DNA of 64,000 bases, taken from Lachnospiraceae bacterium (lineage in GTDB: Bacteria; Bacillota; Clostridia; Lachnospirales; Lachnospiraceae). Within the stretch, counting starts at the first letter, position 1; each line of letters starts with the position of its first letter. The notes beneath the pieces were generated by a model. That model did not search any database. It was not told where the DNA came from and was given only the letters and a program-made list of their open reading frames with translations. Shown here in pieces: positions 1-8,267 of this stretch. Where the stretch lies: NCBI GenBank assembly GCA_902363555.1, contig CABJAM010000002.1, forward strand, positions 310,001 through 374,000, given 5' to 3'. A program made the translations under genes and the position numbers.

Positions 1-15
1 TAAAGAGGTATTCGA

Positions 16-1107
16 TTGATAACCATAAGTCTGTGCATGATCGTCAAAAATGAAGCCCGGGTGCTGGAGCGCTGCCTTACAAGCATTGCTCCGGCTGTGG
101 ATGAGATCATTATTGTAGATACGGGCTCTGAGGATGCCACCAAAGAAATTGCAGCAAAATTCACCGATAAAATTTATGATTTCCCGTGGATCGATGATTT
201 TTCCGCTGCGCGGAATTTCTCGTTTTCAAAAGCGGCTATGGATTACTGTATGTGGCTGGACGCGGACGATGTGATCACTGCGGATAACCTTTCCAGGCTT
301 ATAAAGTTAAAGCATACACTGGAGCCTTCCACGGACGTTGTCATGCTTTTATATGCGGGAGCATTTCACCGAGACGGCTCGCCGGCCTTTGTCTACTACC
401 GGGAGCGGCTGATCCGCAGCCACTGCGGCCTGCTTTGGTGTGGACGGGTCCACGAGTGCATTGCCCCTGCGGGAAATGTGGTCTACGGTGATATTGTCAT
501 CGAGCACAGAAAACCGGAGCACACCAATAACACCGGCCGGAACCTGCGCATCTACGAAGCAATGCTTTCCGAGGGCCAGACACTCAGTGCCCGGGATACA
601 TTGTACTACGCCCGGGAGCTGTATTTCTCAGCGCATTACGAAAAAGCCCGGGATTATTTTATAAAGGTCATCTATGATGACAATGCCTGGTCGGAAAACC
701 GGATTGACGCCTGCCGCCTCCTTGCTAAATGCGACGCATATCTGAACCGGCCCGATGAAGCGCTGGAGGCTCTGTTTAAAAGCTTTGCATTTGATCTGCC
801 CAGAGCGGAATCACTTTATGATATCGGGATGCATTTCCAGAAGAAAAAGGATTACACTCAGGCGATCTACTGGTATGAGCTGGCTATGAACTGCCGGGAA
901 AATTTACAGGCCGGCGGCTTTGTGGAAAAGGATTATTACGGATATTATCCGGCCGTACAGCTTTGCGTCTGCTATTACATCATCGGCGATACCCAGACCT
1001 CTTACCAATACCATAAAAAATCCGGTCAGTGGCATAACGACACCCCGGAATATCTTTTCAACGACGCCTTCTTCCGTCAAAAACACATCCAGACCTCACG
1101 CTCATAA
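16..1107 (+). CDS. Family 2 glycosyltransferase with C-terminal TPR-like repeats
   Basis: The protein starts MITISLCMIVKNE and continues with a GT-A nucleotide-sugar fold: IIIVDTGSEDAT near residues 33-44 and the metal-binding WLDADD near residue 80. The second half (about 200-340) is helical with TPR-like spacing (ARELYFSAHYEKARDYF, YDIGMHFQKKKDYTQAI). I chose the TTG at 16 because AAAGAGG lies 7 nt upstream, so the gene appears complete at the window edge. Proteins of this build usually transfer a sugar to a protein or cell-surface acceptor. The gene lies 94 bp before a collagen-like Gly-Pro-Thr protein on the same strand. In exosporium collagen systems the threonines of such repeats are glycosylated, so that protein is the obvious candidate substrate, by inference. 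The donor sugar cannot be told from sequence. Confidence 0.85.
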   Translation: MITISLCMIVKNEARVLERCLTSIAPAVDEIIIVDTGSEDATKEIAAKFTDKIYDFPWIDDFSAARNFSFSKAAMDYCMWLDADDVITADNLSRLIKLKHTLEPSTDVVMLLYAGAFHRDGSPAFVYYRERLIRSHCGLLWCGRVHECIAPAGNVVYGDIVIEHRKPEHTNNTGRNLRIYEAMLSEGQTLSARDTLYYARELYFSAHYEKARDYFIKVIYDDNAWSENRIDACRLLAKCDAYLNRPDEALEALFKSFAFDLPRAESLYDIGMHFQKKKDYTQAIYWYELAMNCRENLQAGGFVEKDYYGYYPAVQLCVCYYIIGDTQTSYQYHKKSGQWHNDTPEYLFNDAFFRQKHIQTSRS

Positions 1108-1140
1108 GCCCCGGATCCAAAACATTGATGAAATTTACCG

Positions 1141-1166
1141 ACAAAATTCTTTCTGATGCATATAAT
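1141..1166 (+). promoter_or_regulatory. Candidate promoter of the collagen-like gene (sigma-K-like or sigma-A-like)
   Basis: A perfect TATAAT occurs at 1161-1166, but the matching -35 position (CCGACA, 1138-1143) is only a partial sigma-A match. The same bases also read AC (1141-1142), 16 nt, CATA (1159-1162), N3, TG. That is one base from the mother-cell sigma-K pattern AC-N16-CATA-N3-TA. A spore-coat or exosporium role for the gene would suit the second reading. No transcript data support either. Confidence 0.35.
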
Positions 1167-1201
1167 GAATTGATAACTAATAAAAAATAGGAGTCATTTA
1201 T

Positions 1202-2404
1202 ATGTATTTTGTCAATCCGTCAAATAATGATAAACCGATAAATACTGTGGTCCACACAAAGGGATGTGATCCCTGCCCACCAGACCCCACCTGCTGCTGC
1301 CGCGGACGCCGCGGCCCCGCGGGCCCACAGGGTGTAACAGGCCCCACCGGACCCACAGGTCCTACCGGTTCTGGTGCAGGTGATACCGGCCCCACAGGTC
1401 CTACCGGGCCCACCGGCGCTACCGGGGCGAGAGGAAATACCGGCCCTTCCGGGCCTGCGGGTACAGCCGCCACCATTACCATCGGCACAGTGACTACCGG
1501 AGAACCGGGAACACCCGTAGAAATCACCAATTCCGGAACCGATGAGGACGCAATATTTAATTTTGTCATCCCAAGAGGGGCGACCGGACTGGACGGCCCG
1601 GCCGGTGAGACCGGCGAAACCGGACCCACCGGGCCCACCGGCACGGCCGCTACCATTCGGATCGGTACAGTTACAACGGGAGATCCCAATGATCCAGCCG
1701 ATGTTACAAACTCCGGAACCGATGAGGACGCAGTATTTGACTTCGTTATTCCAAGAGGGGCGACCGGCTTGGACGGCCCCGCCGGCGAGACCGGCGAAAC
1801 CGGACCCACCGGGCCCACAGGCACAGCCGCTACCATTCGGATCGGTACAGTGATTACCGGTGATCCTGGCACACCGGCGGAAGTCACTAATTCCGGAACC
1901 GAGGAAGACGCTGTTTTTGACTTTGTCATTCCAAGAGGGGATACCGGCGGCGGTGGAACTCCGGATGTATTGGCCACCGTAGACCCTTCCGCCCAGACCA
2001 CTACGACCGGCGGCGCTCTCGTATTCACAGAAACACCTTTAATTTCGGGAAATTCCATCACGCATACTGCAGGCACTACCGTGATCAATATCACTCAACC
2101 GGGAATCTATCAGGCCTCCTTCCACAGCACGGCCTCAGTGGAACCCGGAACTTCAATCCCGGCCTCAGTTGCCGTCCGTCTGTTCCTTAATGGAACGACC
2201 GTCGCCGGCGGCACCGCCAGACACACCTTCTCATCCTCATCAGAAATTGCCACGATGGCCTTTGATATCCCGTTCCGTGTAGATACGGTTCCCGCTGAAG
2301 TGGAGGTCGTTTCCACCGCGGCCGGTTTCAGCTTCAGCGATATCGCCCTTACAGTCGTACGCCTGGGGGATGCTACGACAACATCAGCGGCGACGCCTGC
2401 ATAA
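1202..2404 (+). CDS. Collagen-like (Gly-X-Thr repeat) surface protein, BclA-like
   Basis: A 400-residue protein. A short N-terminal region with a Cys cluster (CDPCPPDPTCCCRGRRG, about 21-37) leads into Gly-Pro-Thr triplets typical of bacterial collagen-like glycoproteins. Next come three copies of a 60-residue module (TAATI.IGTV..GD, then TNSGT, then F.FVIPRG, then GPTG). A threonine- and serine-rich beta-type C-terminal domain follows, from about residue 260, resembling the BclA/TNF-like trimerisation head. TAGGAG precedes the ATG by 8 nt. Likely a trimeric filament on the spore or cell surface; no classical signal peptide is visible, as in exosporium proteins. The Cys cluster could crosslink trimers. 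A large hairpin follows the stop codon. Confidence 0.85.
   Translation: MYFVNPSNNDKPINTVVHTKGCDPCPPDPTCCCRGRRGPAGPQGVTGPTGPTGPTGSGAGDTGPTGPTGPTGATGARGNTGPSGPAGTAATITIGTVTTGEPGTPVEITNSGTDEDAIFNFVIPRGATGLDGPAGETGETGPTGPTGTAATIRIGTVTTGDPNDPADVTNSGTDEDAVFDFVIPRGATGLDGPAGETGETGPTGPTGTAATIRIGTVITGDPGTPAEVTNSGTEEDAVFDFVIPRGDTGGGGTPDVLATVDPSAQTTTTGGALVFTETPLISGNSITHTAGTTVINITQPGIYQASFHSTASVEPGTSIPASVAVRLFLNGTTVAGGTARHTFSSSSEIATMAFDIPFRVDTVPAEVEVVSTAAGFSFSDIALTVVRLGDATTTSAATPA
1462..1944 (+). repeat. Three in-frame 180-bp tandem repeats inside the collagen-like gene
   Basis: Copies begin at 1462, 1642 and 1822, exactly 180 bp (60 codons) apart, and start ACAGCCGC or ACGGCCGC. Each encodes an IGTV-type beta segment, a VTNSGT segment and IPRG, then collagen triplets. 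The third copy breaks off into GDTGGGG instead of continuing into triplets. Near-identical copies suggest recent expansion, and copy number could vary between strains. Confidence 0.85.
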
Positions 2405-2456
2405 CAGCATCGCCAGCAACGACACCGTGATGATCTGCGGCGCACAATTATAATAA

Positions 2457-2534
2457 AATAGGGGCGATTGCGCTGCCAGGGCTGCTGTTTTGATCCAAAC
2501 AGCAGCCGCCGGTGCAGCGCAATCGCCCCCTATT
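2457..2534. terminator. Large bidirectional hairpin between convergent genes
   Basis: An outer stem of about 20 bp (AATAGGGGCGATTGCGCTGC at 2457-2476 with its complement ending at 2534) encloses an inner stem, GGCTGCTGTTT with AAACAGCAGCC. T-rich bases follow on both strands. It separates the collagen-like gene (plus) from the GH3 gene (minus), so it probably ends both transcripts. Confidence 0.75.
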
Positions 2535-2574
2535 CTTTTACCACAGCCAATCCAAATGCCAGCCCCGGCAAATT

Positions 2575-4776
2575 TTAAAATTCTACATCCACCTGAGTCT
2601 TCAGGCATTCTCTTGAATTACCGCCAACAAAAATATTAAACTTTCCGTTTTCCAGACAGTAATTCATGTCATCGTCATAAAAGCCCATTTTATTTTTAGG
2701 CAGGGTCAGTACGACATCTGCCGTCTCACCGGCAGCAAGCGCAACCTTTGCAAAGCCTTTCAGCTCTTTGACCGGACGGACGATAGACGCCGTCACGTCC
2801 TGCATATAAAGCTGGACAGTCTCCGTGCCGGATACACTTCCCGTATTGGCCACCTTCACATGGATTTCAAGCGCATCCTCGTTTTCTTCCACCTTCATCT
2901 CCGAATATTCAAAAGCTGTATAGCTCAGACCGTAACCGAAGGGATACAGTGCCTCAAATGGTGCGTCCAGATATCTGGATGTAAACTTACTGCCGCTTCC
3001 CGGGCGTCCGGTGCTTGGATGATTGTAATACAGCGGACATTGGCCGGTCACATAGGGGAACGATGCCGCCAGCTTTCCGGTGGGATTATAATTTCCCAAA
3101 AGGATGTCGGCAATGGCATTGCCCATCTGGATTCCAAGATGCCAGCCCTCCACGATAGCCGGAACGTTCTCACTCTCCCAGGAAAGGGCCAGGGGACGGC
3201 CGTTCATAAGGACAGCTACCACTGGTTTTTTGTAGGACAGCAGCCGCTCCAGCATTTCCCGCTGCCTGCCGGACAGAGTGATATCCGCCTTGGATGCAGC
3301 TTCTCCGGACATGCTGACCAGCTCGCCCACAACTGCCACGATAACGTCGCCATCATTGCCCGCCGCAGCGATTTCATCCAGATTCAGATCCCCCTCCGGG
3401 CCGCCGCACGGATAATAGGACACGTCGGCCCCGGCATTTTTCAGGCCGTCTAAAATCGTCACACAATCCTTCTGCTGCCAGCTCATGGCCCACGCGCCAA
3501 TGATCTCCTCCTTCATATCGGCCAATGTACCGACGAGGCTTATTTTCTGAGACTTTTTCAGCGGCAGGATATTTCCCTCATTTTTCAGTAAAACCACGGA
3601 CTTACGGGCAGCTTCCAGTGCCAGGTCCGTGTGCGCTTTTGGCAGCTCATCGTAACGATGCATAGTTTCCTCGGTAATATAGGGATGGTCAAACAGGCCG
3701 AGCCACATTTTCACAGAGAGGATACGCTCCACGGCCTCATCGATCACTTCCATAGATACCTTATGTTCAGCCACCGCCTGGGGGAGATATGTACTGTAAA
3801 TCTCAGTTCCCATGTCCATATCCAGACCGGCCTTTGCCGCCTGGATCCCCGCGTCCATATCATCCTGGGCGATTCCGTGGGTCACACATTCCCGGATAGC
3901 GTTGGCATCACTGACCACAAAGCCTTTCAGGCCATAGGTCTCCTTGAGGATTTTACGAAGCGTATAGGCATTCACTGTGCATGGAACGCCGTTGAGATCA
4001 TTAAAGGATGCCATAGCCGTGGCAGCCCCCGCTTCCATGGCAGCCTTAAACGGCGGTAAATACACATTGTGAAGCTGGGATTTCGCCATAGAGGTCGTAT
4101 TATAATCCCGGCCGGATTCACAGGCGCCGTAGGCCACATAGTGCTTTGTGCAGGCCGCCACATAATTTTCATGGGAACTCATATCCCCTTGAAGACCATG
4201 GATTTTAGCCCGGGCAAACTCCGAAGCCAGATAAGGGTCCTCCCCTGGTCCTTCGGAAACTCGGCCCCATCGGGAATCCCTGGCCACATCGATCATGGGG
4301 GCAAAATGCCAGGCCACGCCCTGGGTCCTGGATTCTTTGGCAGCCATGTGGGCTGTGCGCTCGAATAAATCGGTGTCAAAAGCGCCGGCCTCGGCAATGG
4401 CGATGGGATAGACCGAACGAAATCCATGGATCACATCCAGACCGCTGATAAGAGGGATCCCCAGACGGCTTTCCTCCACAGCGATTTTTTGAAGCTCGTT
4501 CATTTTCACCGGGTCCTGGATCATCATGGAGCCTACGCGGCCGGCACGGATATCGTCCTCCCGGTAATCCCGCTGGACTGTATTCATAATGCGGGCAAAT
4601 TCATCGTGGGAAATGCGGCCGTCGCCCACCATTTCGATAAGCTCCGGAAAGGACACGTCAAAGCCACCTACGATGGACGGCGATATCTGATTCATCTGTC
4701 CGATTTTTTCCTCCAATGTCATTTGCGAAAGAAGATCACTGACTCTTTTTTTCTGTTCTTCGGTTAAACGGTACAT
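2575..4776 (-). CDS. Glycoside hydrolase family 3 (beta-glucosidase-type)
   Basis: A 733-residue, apparently cytoplasmic enzyme without a signal peptide. The N-terminal TIM barrel has the GH3 landmarks PLISGLDVIHGFR, SRWGRVSEGPGEDP, KHYVAYG and GFVVSDANAI. Asp290 in the SDA motif is the expected catalytic nucleophile. The alpha/beta domain (SVVLLKNEGNILPLKK) follows, and a fibronectin-III-like C-terminal domain (PFGYGLSYTAFEYSE onward) completes the BglX-type layout. It should remove non-reducing beta-linked glucose or xylose from oligosaccharides. The exact substrate is unknown, and the usual SDW is SDA here. It is divergent from the LacI-type gene, which probably controls it. Confidence 0.92.
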   Translation of the reverse strand: MYRLTEEQKKRVSDLLSQMTLEEKIGQMNQISPSIVGGFDVSFPELIEMVGDGRISHDEFARIMNTVQRDYREDDIRAGRVGSMMIQDPVKMNELQKIAVEESRLGIPLISGLDVIHGFRSVYPIAIAEAGAFDTDLFERTAHMAAKESRTQGVAWHFAPMIDVARDSRWGRVSEGPGEDPYLASEFARAKIHGLQGDMSSHENYVAACTKHYVAYGACESGRDYNTTSMAKSQLHNVYLPPFKAAMEAGAATAMASFNDLNGVPCTVNAYTLRKILKETYGLKGFVVSDANAIRECVTHGIAQDDMDAGIQAAKAGLDMDMGTEIYSTYLPQAVAEHKVSMEVIDEAVERILSVKMWLGLFDHPYITEETMHRYDELPKAHTDLALEAARKSVVLLKNEGNILPLKKSQKISLVGTLADMKEEIIGAWAMSWQQKDCVTILDGLKNAGADVSYYPCGGPEGDLNLDEIAAAGNDGDVIVAVVGELVSMSGEAASKADITLSGRQREMLERLLSYKKPVVAVLMNGRPLALSWESENVPAIVEGWHLGIQMGNAIADILLGNYNPTGKLAASFPYVTGQCPLYYNHPSTGRPGSGSKFTSRYLDAPFEALYPFGYGLSYTAFEYSEMKVEENEDALEIHVKVANTGSVSGTETVQLYMQDVTASIVRPVKELKGFAKVALAAGETADVVLTLPKNKMGFYDDDMNYCLENGKFNIFVGGNSRECLKTQVDVEF

Positions 4777-4946
4777 TCTACTTTACCCCCTGAATAATTT
4801 TATGTATTGAACGGAACGCAGCCGGTTCCATTTTCTACTAACTATACATGATATTTTAAAAACTTTCATCCAATATCTTGTCCATTATATAGCAATTTTT
4901 TAACACCTCTTTTAATTCCTGAAATAATAGTGTAAAATAAATGCTA

Positions 4947-4956
4947 TCGTATACGA
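4947..4956. promoter_or_regulatory. Candidate LacI-family operator
   Basis: TCGTATACGA is a perfect 10-bp palindrome 25 bp before the regulator ATG, flanked by roughly symmetric TGTAAAATA and TATTTTGTGTA. It lies in the divergent region between the GH3 gene and the LacI-type gene, where an autoregulatory operator is expected. The assignment rests on symmetry and position only. The rest of the 205-bp intergenic region also holds a GGAAC...GGTTCC imperfect palindrome near 4813-4829. Confidence 0.4.
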
Positions 4957-4981
4957 CTATTTTGTGTAAAGGAATGAAATT

Positions 4982-6040
4982 ATGGTGACAATTACGGATG
5001 TTGCAAGGGAAGCGGACGTGTCCATCGCCACAGTCTCCCGGGTTTTAAATAATAATCTGCAGGTAATGCCGGAAACGCGGCAGCGCGTCCTGGCCGCGGT
5101 GGAAAAGCTGGGCTACGAAATAAGCCCTAAAAAGAAGGCTGCTGCTTTGGCTGCGCCGCGGCTGATCCTGGTCATCACCAACACCACCATTGTTTCCATT
5201 AATAATAATGTGGCCAAGGCCGCAGCCGCCTGTGGCTATCAGGCAATCTTCAATATTTATCAGCCGGACGACGAACAGCATATTTTACAGCTATTGGACA
5301 AAACCGACATCTGCGGGATCATTTTCTGCTGCGCGTGGGCGCCCGGACCTTCGCTTTTACAGGCATTGGCCGAATACCCGGTGGTGGAGCTCTCCTCCGG
5401 CGTCCTGGAATTAAAGGAGCAGTACCGGGTCGTTGCCGATGAACGGGCGATGTCCTTTGATGCGGTCCGGTATTTAATCCACAGCGGATGTAAAAATATC
5501 GGTATGTTGTCCACAACTTCCACCCTGCCTGTGCACATCGCCAGGCAGCGGGAGGAAGGGTATGTGGAAGCGCTCTGCGGGAACAGCGAAATCTGCGCGC
5601 CCACCAAATCGGTGCCAGATTCAGCCATGTGTTCCGGACCGACGTCGGTTTCCGACATACCCGCTGGGCAGCCACGGCAGATTGTCTATGGCGACTATAC
5701 CTGTGATGGCGGCTACCATGCCGCCAAACAGCTATTAAGTCAATTTCCTAAGTGCGATGGAATTTTTTGTATTTGCGATATGATGGCGATCGGCTGCCTT
5801 AATTACCTCCACACCGCAGGAATCCATGTTCCGGAGCAGGTTTCGGTCATCAGCCTGGATAATATGGAAGCTTCCGAATATACGATTCCTCCTCTGACTA
5901 CGGTGGATTCGGGAAATTATGAAAGCGCCCTGGAGGCGGTGCGGATGCTTCACGGGATTATCGAAAAGGAGTATGGACGCGGACGGACGGTACATATCGA
6001 GCATCAGCTTGTGGTGCGGAAATCCACACGGCCGGAATAA
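4982..6040 (+). CDS. LacI/GalR-family transcriptional regulator
   Basis: A 352-residue regulator. The N-terminal helix-turn-helix and hinge helix are clear: VTITDVAREADVSIATVSRV, then LNN and a TRQRVLAAVEKLGYE hinge. The remainder is the periplasmic-binding-protein-like effector domain, with the usual VSVISLDNMEASEYTIPPLTTV near the end. A stretch of about 25 residues around 205-230 (SEICAPTKSVPDSAMCS onward) looks inserted relative to the family and may be a surface loop. Divergent transcription from the GH3 gene suggests it represses that gene until a sugar ligand binds. A palindrome lies just upstream and a good terminator follows. Confidence 0.92.
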   Translation: MVTITDVAREADVSIATVSRVLNNNLQVMPETRQRVLAAVEKLGYEISPKKKAAALAAPRLILVITNTTIVSINNNVAKAAAACGYQAIFNIYQPDDEQHILQLLDKTDICGIIFCCAWAPGPSLLQALAEYPVVELSSGVLELKEQYRVVADERAMSFDAVRYLIHSGCKNIGMLSTTSTLPVHIARQREEGYVEALCGNSEICAPTKSVPDSAMCSGPTSVSDIPAGQPRQIVYGDYTCDGGYHAAKQLLSQFPKCDGIFCICDMMAIGCLNYLHTAGIHVPEQVSVISLDNMEASEYTIPPLTTVDSGNYESALEAVRMLHGIIEKEYGRGRTVHIEHQLVVRKSTRPE

Positions 6041-6106
6041 ATACAGTTCTCATTTTATACAGAGCATGGTCCTGGTCAATGACCGCAGTACCTACAAAAT
6101 CCTTGC

Positions 6107-6144
6107 AAAAACCGCTTGAACATACGTCTTGTTCAAGCGGCTTT
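6107..6144 (+). terminator. Rho-independent terminator after the LacI-type gene
   Basis: A 10-bp perfect stem, CCGCTTGAAC (6112-6121) with GTTCAAGCGG (6131-6140), preceded by A-rich and followed by T-rich sequence, 67 bp past the stop codon. Confidence 0.75.
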
Positions 6145-6202
6145 AAGATTTTGGAAATTGCATAAATCCACAGGAAAAACCTGTAAATTAAGCTTTTTTA
6201 TG

Positions 6203-6230
6203 GAACAGTTCAGAAAAACCCAACTGTTAC
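6203..6230. repeat. GAACTGTT palindrome, copy 1
   Basis: GAACAGTTC and AACTGTTAC form a hairpin overlapping the stop codon of the minus-strand NTF2-like gene, followed on that strand by a run of A residues. It belongs to a dispersed family also seen at 18098, 47121, 47261, 60126 and 61836. It may double as a weak terminator. Confidence 0.5.
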
Positions 6231-6700
6231 TTTTTAACTTCTCTTGCGCCCATACCGGACATTTTTTCCTCAGACCACAGTAAGTCCTTCGGTACTTCCA
6301 TTCCGGAAGCGGTCAGGCCATTGACCGGATTCATATACTCGCACAGCTCTTTGATCAATCCGTTTTCCAGGCGAATGGTAAAAATATAGTTATTTTCATA
6401 GGCGGAACCATCGCTGTGTACGCCATGCCCCGAAGTCTTTACCATAAAGAAATTCGGATCGAGGAACGGATAAAATTCCATATCTGTAAATTCCCATGTG
6501 CTTAAATCCTTGGAATTATACTCAAAGTTGGCTCTTAAATGCTCCTTCCCCCGCCATTCAAAGGCGGTGTGCGGCGTGGGATTAAATGGAATGATCTTTA
6601 CGCCGTCATCGGCAAAGAGTGGAAGACGCGCAGCTCCGTGGAGCTGGAAATACTTTTCTACGGTTTCTTTGTTTTTGGCTCTTAATTGTTCGTCAGTCAT
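6227..6700 (-). CDS. SnoaL/PhzA-PhzB-like NTF2-fold protein
   Basis: A 157-residue soluble protein resembling the SnoaL/PhzA-B branch of the NTF2 superfamily. It has an N-terminal helix (EQLRAKNKETVEKYFQLHG), FEWRGKEHLRANFEYNSKDL, an aromatic strand EFYPFLDPNFFMVKTSGHG, and ENNYIFTIRLENGLIKELCEYMNP. Members are small cone-shaped proteins that bind hydrophobic ligands, some acting as isomerases or cyclases. No catalytic assignment is possible. GGGGGT precedes the ATG. It stands alone, with no operon partner. Confidence 0.75.
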   Translation of the reverse strand: MTDEQLRAKNKETVEKYFQLHGAARLPLFADDGVKIIPFNPTPHTAFEWRGKEHLRANFEYNSKDLSTWEFTDMEFYPFLDPNFFMVKTSGHGVHSDGSAYENNYIFTIRLENGLIKELCEYMNPVNGLTASGMEVPKDLLWSEEKMSGMGAREVKK

Positions 6701-6907
6701 TGTGGATACCCCCTTAGCTTTATGTAAATCTGTGAAAATTATATACTATTTTCACAGATTTTACAAGCCACTTTCACAATATGAAATTATGGTAGGGAAT
6801 GTAAAAGTCACGATCAAAGCTATATACACAATTTCACCGGTCTGAGCATCAAAACAAAGGGCGAGTTCCGGTATGAAATCTTCAGAGTAAGATATATCGA
6901 ATAATAA

Positions 6908-7552
6908 CTATTCTACTTTAGTCATTGTTCCATTTGCCAAGTGATATACTTCATCGCAAAGAACTTCTATATCTTCCTTATTATGACTTGCAATTAGAAT
7001 AAGTTTACCTTTTTTCTTTAAATTTATGAATAAATCTCGCATGTTTTCTACTCCTTGTTCATCCAATCCATTCATAGGCTCATCTAAAATAATTATATCA
7101 GGGTCTTCCATTACAGCTTGTGCAATACCTAATCGCTGCTTCATACCTAAAGAATATTTTCCTACGATTTTTCTATTCACCGGATCAAGTCCCACCATAT
7201 TCATTATATTGTATATATCTTGTTTTCCAATCTTCTTTTTTATTCCTGCAAGATACTCTAAATTTGAGTAACCAGATTGATACCATAAAAAACCTGGATT
7301 CTCTATCATAACACCTATATTTTCAGGGAAATCACAATCCTTGCCTATGTATTTACCATTTATATTTATCGTTCCGCTATCAGGCAGCAATAATCCACAA
7401 ACCATTTTAAAAAGAACCGTTTTACCAGAACCATTTCGGCCAATAAATCCATATATTTTTCCGCCTACACATTTAAGATTGATATTTTGTAACACATTTT
7501 CCTTTTTGAAAGATTTTGAAACATTATTAATTTCCAATTTTATTTCTTGCAT
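6908..7552 (-). CDS. ABC transporter ATP-binding protein of the AT-rich island
   Basis: A 214-residue single-domain ATPase. Walker A is GRNGSGKT (38-45), the signature is the variant YSLGMKQR instead of LSGGQ, Walker B is IIILDEP, and the H-loop lies in IASH. The variant signature and short length fit the BcrA/lantibiotic-immunity and drug-export ATPases. It starts 5 nt after the preceding membrane-protein gene with GGAGG in front of the ATG, as the last gene of a minus-strand operon. It presumably powers the three membrane proteins encoded just upstream, either exporting a peptide or protecting the membrane from one. Confidence 0.9.
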   Translation of the reverse strand: MQEIKLEINNVSKSFKKENVLQNINLKCVGGKIYGFIGRNGSGKTVLFKMVCGLLLPDSGTININGKYIGKDCDFPENIGVMIENPGFLWYQSGYSNLEYLAGIKKKIGKQDIYNIMNMVGLDPVNRKIVGKYSLGMKQRLGIAQAVMEDPDIIILDEPMNGLDEQGVENMRDLFINLKKKGKLILIASHNKEDIEVLCDEVYHLANGTMTKVE

Positions 7553-7556
7553 TAAC

Positions 7557-8240
7557 TTACCTCCTCTTCTGATTTACGGTTCTCATTGTAATTTCCATAA
7601 TTATTATACATACAATAATCTGAAACGAAATTACAAATAATACGTTAAAAGATGAAGAAGAATTATATATATCACTACGTATATACATTCCCCATGCTGT
7701 AAAATCCAATGTAGCGGGTAAGGCAAGTTCCTTACCCAATAAAATACCAAAAACCTCTGTAAATAAAATAAACATCAAGGCTATAATACCTGAATTAAAT
7801 AAACTTCTTATAAATATGAATACTATCCAACCGAATAATGCATGTAGTGTAATAAATAGTGCTGGCCACAGATTTATTTGGGGTAGTGAAAATACACATA
7901 TGATTGATAAGGTTCCCAAGTAGGCAATTAACATAAACAAACAATCACAAAACAATACCCTTACCCATGTCTTAGCATTTTTATACCTGAGCATAGTCAA
8001 ATCCTGAAGTGCATAATAATTATCAACATAAAATCCCCCAATCAACCATATTGGAAAATAAATCCATACCCACTGAAAAATTTCTAATAAATTAATATTA
8101 TTATCTACGACAAATTCTGTAGCTGGCAAACCATAAAGTAATCGTTCTAAAGGAATTTTAAGCACGAAATGCATCACACTAAAAACTAACATAGTTATAA
8201 TAATAATAAACAACGAATAAGAAAATTTATTAATTTTCAT
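7557..8240 (-). CDS. Integral membrane protein, putative ABC permease subunit A
   Basis: A 227-residue protein with about six hydrophobic helices (near 9-28, 50-75, 95-118, 120-145, 150-172 and 200-220) and no recognised domain. AGAGGTT precedes the ATG. It lies between another membrane-protein gene and the ATPase, so it is likely a permease half. Sequence conservation with its two neighbours is not visible by eye. AT-rich codon use matches the island. I do not recognise the family. Confidence 0.75.
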   Translation of the reverse strand: MKINKFSYSLFIIIITMLVFSVMHFVLKIPLERLLYGLPATEFVVDNNINLLEIFQWVWIYFPIWLIGGFYVDNYYALQDLTMLRYKNAKTWVRVLFCDCLFMLIAYLGTLSIICVFSLPQINLWPALFITLHALFGWIVFIFIRSLFNSGIIALMFILFTEVFGILLGKELALPATLDFTAWGMYIRSDIYNSSSSFNVLFVISFQIIVCIIIMEITMRTVNQKRR

Positions 8241-8267
8241 TTTATAACCTCTGATCTGTTAAATTTA

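Noticed and set aside
1198..2094. Long minus-strand open frame rich in Pro, Val and Gly
   Set aside because: It is the antisense of the collagen-like Gly-X-X repeats, which leave opposite frames open. There is no start signal.
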